From: Streptomyces sp. SKN60 | Lineage (GTDB): Bacteria; Actinomycetota; Actinomycetes; Streptomycetales; Streptomycetaceae | DNA: 64,000 nucleotides | Direction: 5' to 3' | NCBI RefSeq assembly: GCF_026236535.1 | Contig: NZ_JAHTMW010000007.1 | Location: forward strand, 62,001-126,000 | Shown here: piece by piece, positions 33,026 to 40,588 of the stretch | Numbering within the stretch: the stretch's first letter is position 1 | Layout of the letters: each line of letters opens with the position of its first letter | Made by a program: the position numbers and the translations under genes | The notes under the pieces: generated by a model | Databases searched by the model: none | What the model was told of the DNA's origin: nothing | Seen by the model: only the letters and a program-made list of their open reading frames with translations

Positions 33026-33517
33026 GTGGCCAGTCGAAGCACAGACTCCAGAACCGGAACCGGTTCGTCCCCGACGATCGATGCCGTCTCCCTGGCGATC
33101 ATCGAACAGCTCCAGCAGGACGGACGCCGTCCCTACGCCGCCATCGGCAAGGCCGTCGGCCTGTCCGAGGCCGCCGTACGGCAGCGCGTCCAGAAGCTGC
33201 TCGACCAGGGCGTCATGCAGATCGTCGCCGTCACCGACCCGCTCACCGTGGGATTCCGGCGCCAGGCGATGGTCGGCATCAACGTCGAGGGTGACCTGGA
33301 TCCGGTCGCGGACGCGCTGACGGCCATGGCCGAATGCGAGTACGTGGTGATGACCGCGGGCTCCTTCGACCTCATGGTGGAGATCGTCTGCGAGGACGAC
33401 GACCACCTCCTGGATGTGATCAACAAGCGCATCCGCACCCTCCCCGGGGTGCGCTCCACCGAGAGCTTCGTCTACCTGAAGCTCAAGAAGCAGACCTATA
33501 TGTGGGGAACCCGATAG
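33026..33517 (+). CDS. Lrp/AsnC-family transcriptional regulator
   Basis: 163 residues from the GTG at 33026, preceded by GTGAAG. The frame stays open up to 32963, but the added residues are unlike the family. The N-terminal HTH (about 17-65) has IIEQLQQDGRRPYAAIGKAV and LSEAAVRQRVQKLLDQGV. The C-terminal RAM effector domain shows MVGINVEGDLD and YVVMTAGSFDLMVEIVCED. It probably responds to an amine or amino acid and controls the divergent dehydrogenase and the aminotransferase whose start overlaps its end. Confidence 0.93.
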   Translation: MASRSTDSRTGTGSSPTIDAVSLAIIEQLQQDGRRPYAAIGKAVGLSEAAVRQRVQKLLDQGVMQIVAVTDPLTVGFRRQAMVGINVEGDLDPVADALTAMAECEYVVMTAGSFDLMVEIVCEDDDHLLDVINKRIRTLPGVRSTESFVYLKLKKQTYMWGTR

Positions 33518-34881
33518 CCGTGAGCAAGGACCTCTCGAAGACCGCCTACGACCACCTGTGGATGCACTTCACCCGCATGTCGTCGTACGAGAACAGCCCC
33601 GTCCCCACCATCGTCCGCGGTGAGGGCACCTACATCTACGACGACAAGGGCCGGAAGTACCTCGACGGCCTCGCCGGCCTGTTCGTGGTCCAGGCCGGTC
33701 ACGGCCGCACCGAGCTCGCCGAGACGGCCCGCAAGCAGGCCGAGGAGCTCGCCTTCTTCCCGGTGTGGTCCTACGCCCACCCCAAGGCCGTCGAGCTCGC
33801 CGAGCGCCTCGCCAACGAGGCCCCCGGCGACCTGAACAAGGTGTTCTTCACCACCGGCGGCGGCGAGGCCGTCGAGACCGCCTGGAAGCTCGCCAAGCAG
33901 TACTTCAAGCTGGTCGGCAAGCCCACCAAGTACAAGGTCATCTCGCGTGCGGTCGCCTACCACGGCACCCCGCAGGGCGCCCTCTCCATCACCGGTCTGC
34001 CCGGTCTGAAGGCCCCCTTCGAGCCGCTGGTGCCCGGCGCCCACAAGGTCCCGAACACCAACATCTACCGCGCCCCGATCTACGGCGACGACCCGGAGGC
34101 CTTCGGCCGCTGGGCCGCCGACCAGATCGAGCAGCAGATCCTCTTCGAGGGCCCCGAGACCGTCGCGGCCGTCTTCCTGGAGCCGGTGCAGAACGCCGGC
34201 GGCTGCTTCCCGCCGCCGCCCGGGTACTTCCAGCGGGTCCGCGAGATCTGCGACCAGTACGACGTGCTGCTCGTCTCCGACGAGGTCATCTGCGCCTTCG
34301 GCCGCCTCGGCACCACCTTCGCCTGCGACAAGTTCGGCTACGTGCCGGACATGATCACCTGCGCGAAGGGCATGACCTCGGGCTACTCCCCGATCGGCGC
34401 CTGCATCGTCTCCGACCGCCTGGCCGAGCCGTTCTACAAGGGTGACAACACCTTCCTGCACGGCTACACCTTCGGCGGCCACCCGGTGTCCGCCGCCGTC
34501 GGCCTCGCCAACCTCGACATCTTCGACAAGGAGAAGCTGAACCAGCACGTCCTCGACAACGAGGGCAACTTCCTCTCCACGCTGCAGAAGCTGCACGACC
34601 TGCCGATCGTCGGCGACGTCCGCGGCAACGGCTTCTTCTACGGCATCGAGCTGGTCAAGGACAAGGTCACCAAGGAGTCCTTCAACGACGAGGAGACCGA
34701 GCGCGTCCTGTACGGCTTCCTCTCCAAGGCGCTCTTCGACAACGGCCTGTACTGCCGTGCCGACGACCGCGGCGACCCGGTCATCCAGCTGGCTCCGCCG
34801 CTGATCTCGGACCAGTCCACGTTCGACGAGATCGAGCAGATCCTCCGCGCCACCCTCACCGAGGCGTGGACCAAGCTCTGA
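33502..34881 (+). CDS. Class III omega-aminotransferase, candidate putrescine (diamine) aminotransferase
   Basis: 459 residues from a GTG at 33502 that overlaps the regulator end by 16 bases; a GTG at 33520 is the alternative. FTTGGGEAVETAWKLAKQYF is the cofactor phosphate site, LLVSDEVICAFGR holds the PLP Asp, and MITCAKGMTSGYSPIGA the Schiff-base Lys. YDHLWMHFTRMSSYE and PVWSYAHPKAVELAERLA are shared with SpuC-type putrescine-pyruvate transaminases. With the divergent aminobutyraldehyde dehydrogenase it would turn putrescine into GABA without glutamylation. Pyruvate as acceptor is an inference. Two hairpins follow. Confidence 0.92.
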   Translation: MGNPIAVSKDLSKTAYDHLWMHFTRMSSYENSPVPTIVRGEGTYIYDDKGRKYLDGLAGLFVVQAGHGRTELAETARKQAEELAFFPVWSYAHPKAVELAERLANEAPGDLNKVFFTTGGGEAVETAWKLAKQYFKLVGKPTKYKVISRAVAYHGTPQGALSITGLPGLKAPFEPLVPGAHKVPNTNIYRAPIYGDDPEAFGRWAADQIEQQILFEGPETVAAVFLEPVQNAGGCFPPPPGYFQRVREICDQYDVLLVSDEVICAFGRLGTTFACDKFGYVPDMITCAKGMTSGYSPIGACIVSDRLAEPFYKGDNTFLHGYTFGGHPVSAAVGLANLDIFDKEKLNQHVLDNEGNFLSTLQKLHDLPIVGDVRGNGFFYGIELVKDKVTKESFNDEETERVLYGFLSKALFDNGLYCRADDRGDPVIQLAPPLISDQSTFDEIEQILRATLTEAWTKL

Positions 34882-34891
34882 TCCCGCGACA

Positions 34892-34962
34892 TCACGCCGC
34901 CCTCACGGCGTGACCCCGGCCCGGGCATGCCGCCATCCGAGTGGATGGCGGCGGCCCGGGCC
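34892..34962 (+). terminator. Tandem hairpins after the aminotransferase
   Basis: TCACGCCG (34892-34899) pairs with CGGCGTGA (34906-34913). A second longer stem follows: GGCCCGGGC plus GCCGCCATCC (34918-34938, with an AT bulge) against GGATGGCGGC plus the matching outer arm (34943-34962), loop GAGT. They separate the aminotransferase from the ABC transporter genes. Confidence 0.8.
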
Positions 34963-35088
34963 GCGTGCTGTCCGTACAAGCGGATCTGAATCCTTACGGT
35001 GCCGAGTGACCCACGTGACCCACAGGCCCGTCTCCTCGTTCCCCCGTACGGGGGAACACACATCAGATCCGACATCGAGGTGTACGCG

Positions 35089-35820
35089 ATGGTGGCCCCA
35101 CCGGACAACGACGTGCTCTGGGCGCGTTCCCTGCGCTGCGCCCTGGGCGGCTCCGACGTGCTGACCGGAGTCTCCGTCGGCGCGCGCGAAGGCGAGATCC
35201 TCGCCGTCACCGGACCCCGCGGCAGCGGCAAGACCACGCTGCTGCGCTGTCTGTCCGGCCAGACCCTGGCCCAGGAGGGCGAGGTCTGGTTCAACAGCGC
35301 GCCCGTGCACACCATGACCCGGGCACAGCGCGAGCGGCTGCGGCGCGAGCGCTTCGGCTGGATCGACCCCGAGCCCGGGCTCGTCCCCGAACTCACCGGC
35401 TGGGAGAACGTGGCCCTGCCGCTGCTGCTGCGCGGCGTGTCCCACCGGGCCGCCCGCACCACCGCCGTCGAGTGGCTGGAGCGCCTCGACACCGGGGCCG
35501 CCGCCAAGCGGCGCCCGCACGCCCTCACCCAGTCGCAGCGCCAGCGGATCGCGATCGCCCGCGCCCTGGTCACCACCCCCTCGGTGCTGTTCGCCGACGA
35601 GCCGACCGCGACCCTGCACCGCGCCGACGGCGCCCAGGTCCTTCGCACCCTGACGGCCGCGGCCCGCTCGCACGGCATCACGGTGCTGCTCGCCAGCGGC
35701 GACCCCGAGGTCGCCGCGCTCGCCGACCGCACGGTCGCGCTCCTCGACGGGCGCCGCGTCGGCGCCGTACCGCCGGCCACCGGGGCGGAGGGCGTCACCG
35801 CGTGCTCGCTCTCCGTCTAG
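35089..35820 (+). CDS. ABC transporter ATPase with atypical signature motif
   Basis: 243 residues from the ATG at 35089, with GAGG eight bases upstream. Walker A GPRGSGKTT and Walker B VLFADEPTATLH are normal for the MacB/LolD-type export class. The expected LSGGQ reads LTQSQRQRIAIARAL, so the first Gly-Gly is missing, and the switch His is replaced (VLLASGDPEVA where VTHD is usual). ATP hydrolysis may therefore be weak or regulated. It overlaps the permease gene by 19 bases. Confidence 0.9.
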   Translation: MVAPPDNDVLWARSLRCALGGSDVLTGVSVGAREGEILAVTGPRGSGKTTLLRCLSGQTLAQEGEVWFNSAPVHTMTRAQRERLRRERFGWIDPEPGLVPELTGWENVALPLLLRGVSHRAARTTAVEWLERLDTGAAAKRRPHALTQSQRQRIAIARALVTTPSVLFADEPTATLHRADGAQVLRTLTAAARSHGITVLLASGDPEVAALADRTVALLDGRRVGAVPPATGAEGVTACSLSV

Positions 35821-36893
35821 TCCGCGGCACCCATCCCGTCGTGCAGCTGCGGCGGCTGTGCGTCGCCGCGGCCGCCGCCGGGGTGGGTTTCCTGCTCCTG
35901 TGCTCCCTCGGCTACGCCGTCGGCCACCCCGGCGACTCCTCGGCGGCCGTGCTGCGGCTGCTGTGGTGCGCGCTGCCGCTCGCCGCGACGGTGCAGTTCG
36001 CGGTGGCGGTGGCCCGCACCGACCCCAGCATCCGGCCGCGCCCCGGCCTGTCCGCGATCGGCCTCGGCCCGGCCCGGCTCACCGCGATCGCCGCGACCTC
36101 CACCGCCGTCGCCTGCACCCTCGGCTCGGCCGTCGCCCTGCTGTTCTATCTGCATCTGCGCGGCGACATCACCGGCCTGCCCTTCGACGGCGCCGCCGCC
36201 GACCTGCTCGCCGCCGACCAGCCGCTCCCGCTCGCCGCCGCCCTGACCCTGCTGGCCGTCGTCCCGGTGGCGGGCGCCACCGCGGCCGGCCTCGCGCTGC
36301 GCCCCCGCAAGACCGCGGAGACCCCCGCCGCCGTGCGGTCCGCGACCGCCGGCCTGCCCTGGGGCGTGGCCCTGCTCGCCGTGGGCCTCGCCGTCGAGAC
36401 GTACGCGGCGCGCGGCGACGGCGGCGGGGTGCTGGCCGGCTGGGTGCTCACCGCGGTCGGCCTGGCGATGGCCGGCCCCGGCCTCGCCCACGGCTGCGGC
36501 CGCCTCCTCCAGTTGGTCCGCCCCGGCGCCGTACGCCTGCTCGCCGGCCGGGTCCTCATGGACGAGGCCCGCCGCATCGGCCGCCCGCTCGGCGTGGTCT
36601 CCGCCGTCGGCTCCGGCGCGGTCGCCGGCTACGCCCTGTACGGCGGCGAGCTCGGCCCGCTGTCCTGGCTGGGCGTCACCGTGGTCGTCGGCTGCACCAC
36701 CGCGACCCTCCTCTCCGCCGCCCTGGAGTCCAAGCAGTCCCGCACCCACACCACCGAGGCCCTGCTCCGCCTCGGCGCCCCGCCCACGGTGCTCCGCACC
36801 ACCGCCCTGCTCCGGGCGGGCGCACTGCTCGCCGTGTTCGTGCCGCTGACCTGGGCGGTGGGCGCGCTGGCGGCGGTGCCGCTGCGGGGCTGA
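35802..36893 (+). CDS. ABC transporter permease, FtsX/MacB-like membrane protein
   Basis: 363 residues from a GTG at 35802, with GGAGGG about nine bases upstream, inside the end of the ATPase gene. Eight to ten hydrophobic helices. The segment VLMDEARRIGRPLGVVSAVG followed by ALLRLGAPPTVLRTTALLRA resembles the FtsX coupling helix region. A large extracellular domain, as in MacB, is absent. It should pair with the ATPase above. Substrate unknown. Confidence 0.82.
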   Translation: MLALRLVRGTHPVVQLRRLCVAAAAAGVGFLLLCSLGYAVGHPGDSSAAVLRLLWCALPLAATVQFAVAVARTDPSIRPRPGLSAIGLGPARLTAIAATSTAVACTLGSAVALLFYLHLRGDITGLPFDGAAADLLAADQPLPLAAALTLLAVVPVAGATAAGLALRPRKTAETPAAVRSATAGLPWGVALLAVGLAVETYAARGDGGGVLAGWVLTAVGLAMAGPGLAHGCGRLLQLVRPGAVRLLAGRVLMDEARRIGRPLGVVSAVGSGAVAGYALYGGELGPLSWLGVTVVVGCTTATLLSAALESKQSRTHTTEALLRLGAPPTVLRTTALLRAGALLAVFVPLTWAVGALAAVPLRG

Positions 36894-36902
36894 GGGCCCC
36901 GG

Positions 36903-36937
36903 CCCCCGTCCCCCGTCCCCCGTCCCCCGTCCCCCGG
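36903..36937. repeat. CCCCCGT tandem repeat
   Basis: Four exact heptamers CCCCCGT (36903-36930) and a fifth ending in G (36931-36937). They lie in the 82-base gap between the permease stop and the LOG-family gene. Likely a slippage-prone tract that could vary between strains. Confidence 0.9.
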
Positions 36938-36975
36938 ACAGGGCCTCGCGGCCGTGCCCGGCCTATCGTGGGCGC

Positions 36976-38112
36976 ATGACCCAGCCCCTGGGGAGGCCGG
37001 ACCGGCCGCGCGGACATGAGCGGGAGATCCACTCGCTCGACGAGTTCGACGCGGCGCTCGGTGCGCGCGGCTCGCTGCGCGGGCACCGGATCCAGTCGGT
37101 GGACCTCACCGACCGCACGTTCGCGCTGCTCGCCGCGTCCACCGCCGACGCCGTGTTCCTGGGCTGCGCGATGGCGCCGGAGGCGGCGGCGAAGGTACGG
37201 GCGGACGGGGCGCTGGTGTTCCCGCCGGTGCCGGATCTGCCGTTCGACCCGTACCGGTCCCGGCTCTACTCCCCCGGCGAGCTGTACGAGGGCATCGCCG
37301 GGCAGCCGTACGAACAGACCCCGGACGCCCGCTCGTACACCTGGTTCCAGCGGACCCGCGCGGACGGCGACATCTTCTCGTCGATGCTCCGCTCGCTGCA
37401 CGACGACGCCATCTCGGACGCCCTCGACGAGGCGCTCGCGGGCGCGCGGGTGGTGGGCGTGATGGGCGGGCACGCGATGGTGCGGGGCGGCGCCGAGTAC
37501 GCGGGTGCGGCCCGGCTGGGGCGCTCGCTGAGCCGGGCGGGCCTGACGGTGGCGACGGGCGGCGGCCCCGGCGCGATGGAGGCCGCGAACCTGGGCGCGT
37601 ACGCCGCTCCGCTGCCCGACGCCGCCCTCGACGAGGCCCTGGAACTCCTCGCGAAGGCCCCGTCCTTCACGCCGTCGGTCACCGACTGGGCGCGGGCCGC
37701 CTTCGAGGTACGGGCCCGGTGGCCGCGCGGCGGCGACTCGGCCGGCATCCCGACCTGGTTCTACGGCCACGAGCCGCCGAACGCGTTCGCGTCGCGGATC
37801 GGCAAGTACTTCGCCAACGCGACCCGCGAGGACGGGCTGCTCGCCCGCTCGACGGCGGGCGTGGTGTTCCTGCCGGGCGCGGCCGGCACGGTCCAGGAGA
37901 TCTTCGACAACGCGACCCCGAACTACTACGCCTCGCGCGGCGCCCCGGCCCCGATGGTCCTGGTCGACCGCGCCCACTGGACCACGCGCCTGCCGGCCTG
38001 GCCCCTGCTCGCGACGCTCGCCGAAGGCCGCCCGATGGCGGCGCGGATCGCCCTCGTCGACTCGATCGACGAGGCCCCTCAGGCGCTTGAACGGCTGGCC
38101 GCCGCCGGGTAG
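36976..38112 (+). CDS. LOG-family Rossmann nucleotide-binding protein, enlarged
   Basis: 378 residues, about twice the usual 190 of LOG proteins. The LOG core is in the C-terminal two thirds: VVGVMGGHAMVRG, TVATGGGPGAMEAANLGAYA (GGG-x-G-x-M) and VVFLPGAAGTVQEIFDN (PGG-x-GT-x2-E, with Ala for the second Gly). The first 130 residues are an extra domain with DRTFALLAASTADAVFLGCA. LOG enzymes cleave nucleoside monophosphate N-glycosidic bonds (cytokinin activation type), but enlarged actinobacterial forms are mostly untested. The 3' end overlaps a convergent small gene by 34 bases. Confidence 0.85.
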   Translation: MTQPLGRPDRPRGHEREIHSLDEFDAALGARGSLRGHRIQSVDLTDRTFALLAASTADAVFLGCAMAPEAAAKVRADGALVFPPVPDLPFDPYRSRLYSPGELYEGIAGQPYEQTPDARSYTWFQRTRADGDIFSSMLRSLHDDAISDALDEALAGARVVGVMGGHAMVRGGAEYAGAARLGRSLSRAGLTVATGGGPGAMEAANLGAYAAPLPDAALDEALELLAKAPSFTPSVTDWARAAFEVRARWPRGGDSAGIPTWFYGHEPPNAFASRIGKYFANATREDGLLARSTAGVVFLPGAAGTVQEIFDNATPNYYASRGAPAPMVLVDRAHWTTRLPAWPLLATLAEGRPMAARIALVDSIDEAPQALERLAAAG

Positions 38113-38489
38113 TCGGTCGCGTCCATGACCGGCCAGGCGAGCGGCCACCCGTCGAGCTCGGTGTCCCGCTCCGGAACCGCACGCCCGAGCACGCCCTGCG
38201 CGGCCTCGAGCAGCCGCCGGGCCGTCCCCGGCTCGTACAGGTTGAGATGGTGCTGGTCGGCCAGCCGGATCACGGTCCCCGACTCGAACCAGTCGTTCGA
38301 GATGACGCCGGTGTCGGTGGGCGCGAACACGATCGCGAGCCGCCGCCGCTCCCGGCGCGGCCGGTCCGCGGGGTGGAACGCGAGCGTCAGCCGGCAGTCC
38401 TCGTACACCGGCCGCAGCCGCTGCCGCACGGTCCACAGCCACGGCGTGCCGTCCACGGCGAGCGGGCGCAGGCGTCGGTCGTGCTTCAC
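38079..38489 (-). CDS. Hypothetical protein
   Basis: 136 residues from a GTG at 38489, with no clear ribosome site. Soluble, Arg-rich, with TPWLWTVRQRLRPVYEDCRL and GVISNDWFESGTVIRLADQH. I recognise no motif. Its last 34 bases lie antisense to the LOG-family gene. Its start is 66 bases from the divergent hypothetical gene. Confidence 0.6.
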   Translation of the reverse strand: MKHDRRLRPLAVDGTPWLWTVRQRLRPVYEDCRLTLAFHPADRPRRERRRLAIVFAPTDTGVISNDWFESGTVIRLADQHHLNLYEPGTARRLLEAAQGVLGRAVPERDTELDGWPLAWPVMDATDYPAAASRSSA

Positions 38490-38518
38490 GGGCGACAAGG
38501 TAACAGGAAGGAATTCGG

Positions 38519-38547
38519 TTGGCCGGAAGAACAGCGGCAGGCACAAT
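38519..38547 (+). promoter_or_regulatory. Promoter with leaderless spacing before the 38556 gene
   Basis: TTGGCC (38519-38524) and CACAAT (38542-38547) are separated by exactly 17 bases and each match four of six consensus positions. The -10 ends eight bases before the ATG at 38556, and no Shine-Dalgarno is seen. Confidence 0.5.
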
Positions 38548-38555
38548 CCCGGGCG

Positions 38556-39563
38556 ATGGATGTGTTCGTGTGCGCCGGGTGTGGCGCGGAACTGACGGTG
38601 CCGCTGGCGCGGGTCCCGCTTCCGGTCGAGGCCCATTTCTCCTACGGGCACGGTGTGATGCCGCAGCTGATGGCGCCGGGCACCTATGCCGTGGATCCGG
38701 AACCCTCCGGGCCGCCGTTCCGGCCCTGGGAGGAGATCGGGGAGGCGGAGGCGGCGGCCCGCGGACTCTTCGCGCCGGTCTACCCGCTGTCCTTCGGGGC
38801 ACCGGACCGGATCGTCGTCGCACCCGGCGACGTCCGCGGGACGCGGCTGATCCCCGAGCACTCGGGCGACGCGTGCCTCGGCATGTGCGTCGGGGAGCTG
38901 CCGAGCATGGCATGCGTGGCGTGCGGGCTGCTCGTGGCGTCGCGGGTGGACGACTGCGGTCTGTGGCAGGCGGTGTGGATCGAGCCGAACGCGGTGCGGC
39001 GGGTGGCCACCGGACTTCCCGTCCCTGCCCGGGAGTTGGAGCCGCTGGCGCCGATCGATCCGCTCGGCGGCTGGAGCGACGCGTGGCAGGCCGCGACCGG
39101 AGCGGCCCTGGCCGATCTCCTCGTCGCCTCGCGGGGCGCCCCGCTCGCCCTGCCCGACGGCCTGCTCTCCGAGGTGTTCGGGGCACCACTGGACGCCCTG
39201 CTGCCACCCGGGCCACCGCCGAAGCGCGTGGGCCTGGCCGGTCCCGGGCTGCCCGGCGACGGCCTGGACATCGCCCTCGTCCCGTACGACCGAGTCACCG
39301 GCGAGCCCTGGCGTCCGGCGGGCGGCGCCGTGCCCGTACCGCTGCCCGACGGCGTGTGGGCGTATCTCGCGCTGCCCGGCGAGACCTGGCCGCTTCCGGC
39401 GTCGGGCACCCTGCCGGACGGTGTACTCCGCGACGACTACCCACTGCCGGACCACCCCTGGTACGTCTTCCGGCCGGACCACCATGCCTTCCGCGCCACC
39501 CTCGCCCGACGGCCCGAGGTTCGCGAGCCGTGGCTGCGCGCCCTGTTCGACCGGGGGTTCTAG
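38556..39563 (+). CDS. Hypothetical protein with N-terminal CxxC
   Basis: 335 residues. It begins MDVFVCAGCGAELTVPLARV, a single CxxC knuckle like half a zinc ribbon; more Cys occur at DACLGMC and MACVACGLLV. Later parts include GLWQAVWIEPNAVRRVATG and DHPWYVFRPDHHAFRATLAR. No catalytic pattern is evident. The Cys spread may bind one zinc. The start is set by the promoter just upstream. The stop overlaps the convergent thiQ stop by four bases. Confidence 0.75.
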   Translation: MDVFVCAGCGAELTVPLARVPLPVEAHFSYGHGVMPQLMAPGTYAVDPEPSGPPFRPWEEIGEAEAAARGLFAPVYPLSFGAPDRIVVAPGDVRGTRLIPEHSGDACLGMCVGELPSMACVACGLLVASRVDDCGLWQAVWIEPNAVRRVATGLPVPARELEPLAPIDPLGGWSDAWQAATGAALADLLVASRGAPLALPDGLLSEVFGAPLDALLPPGPPPKRVGLAGPGLPGDGLDIALVPYDRVTGEPWRPAGGAVPVPLPDGVWAYLALPGETWPLPASGTLPDGVLRDDYPLPDHPWYVFRPDHHAFRATLARRPEVREPWLRALFDRGF

Positions 39564-40588
39564 GGCGCTTCCTCCTCAAGCACCACCACGTCCTCCGCCC
39601 GGAACTCCACGTCCACCTCGGCGCCCTCCTCCGGCGCGTCCCGGAGCGAGAACTCGGCTTCCAGGGGCGGGCCTTCGGGCGGGAGGAGGGTGACGGCGAC
39701 GTGGTCGCCGCGGAAGGTGCGGGTGGCGGCGCGGCAGGCGAGGCCCTCGCCGGCGGGGACGGGGCGGAGGGCGGCGGGCCGGACGAGGAGGCGGCGCTCG
39801 CCCTGGGGGGAGCCGTCGGGGACGGGGATCTTGCCCCAGACGGTGTCGGCGGCGGCGCCGGTGACGGTGGCCGGGACGACGTTGTCGAAGCCGAGGAAGC
39901 GGGCGACGAACTCGGAGGCGGGGCGCCGCCACACGTCGACGGGCGTGCCGGTCTGGGCGATCCGGCCGTCGTTCATGACGACGACCCGGTCGGCGAGGGC
40001 GAACGCCTCGCCCTGGTCGTGGGTGACGGCGAGCACGGTCGTCCCCAACCGGGTGAACAGGGCGCGGAGTTCGACGACGAGCCGTTCCCGCAGGCCGCGG
40101 TCGAGCTGCCCGAGCGGCTCGTCCAGCATCAGCAGCCGGGGCCGCGGCGCGAGCGCCCGGGCCAGTGCGACGCGCTGCTGCTCGCCGCCGGACAGCGCGG
40201 ACACGGCCCGCCGCCCGGCGCCGGGCAGTCCGACGAGGTCGAGCAACTCGGCGACCCGCGCGCCCTGTTCGCCCTTCGGCACGCCGTGCATGCGCAGCCC
40301 GAAGGCGACGTTCCCGGCGACGTCCCGTTGCGGGAACAGCTGGTGGTCCTGGAACATCAGGCCGACCCCGCGCCGGTGCACCGGCACCCCGGCCTGGTCG
40401 GCGCCGCCGAGCAGCACCCGGCCCGCGTCCAGCGGCTGCAGCCCGGCGACCGCCCGCAGCAGCGTCGACTTGCCGCTGCCGCTGGGCCCGAGGACGCACA
40501 CGATCTCGTGCTCGGCGACCTCCAGGTCCACCGCGTCGAGTACGGCCCGCTCCCCGAACCGTACGGTCGCGCCGGTCAGCGAAAGCAT
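39560..40588 (-). CDS. thiQ: Thiamine ABC transporter ATPase
   Basis: 342 residues from the ATG at 40588. Walker A GPSGSGKST, FQDHQLFPQRDV (Q-loop), signature SGGEQQRVALARAL, Walker B LLMLDEPLGQLD and switch TVLAVTHDQGEA are all intact. A TOBE-like C-terminal domain follows (about 260-335). The assignment to thiamine rests on the shared operon with ThiB and the TPP riboswitch; the ATPase alone would also fit an iron or sulfate importer. The start shares one base with the permease stop (TGATG). Confidence 0.88.
   Translation of the reverse strand: MLSLTGATVRFGERAVLDAVDLEVAEHEIVCVLGPSGSGKSTLLRAVAGLQPLDAGRVLLGGADQAGVPVHRRGVGLMFQDHQLFPQRDVAGNVAFGLRMHGVPKGEQGARVAELLDLVGLPGAGRRAVSALSGGEQQRVALARALAPRPRLLMLDEPLGQLDRGLRERLVVELRALFTRLGTTVLAVTHDQGEAFALADRVVVMNDGRIAQTGTPVDVWRRPASEFVARFLGFDNVVPATVTGAAADTVWGKIPVPDGSPQGERRLLVRPAALRPVPAGEGLACRAATRTFRGDHVAVTLLPPEGPPLEAEFSLRDAPEEGAEVDVEFRAEDVVVLEEEAP

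Noticed and set aside
36903..36937. CRISPR-like array
   Set aside because: Seven-base contiguous units with no spacers; a simple tandem repeat.
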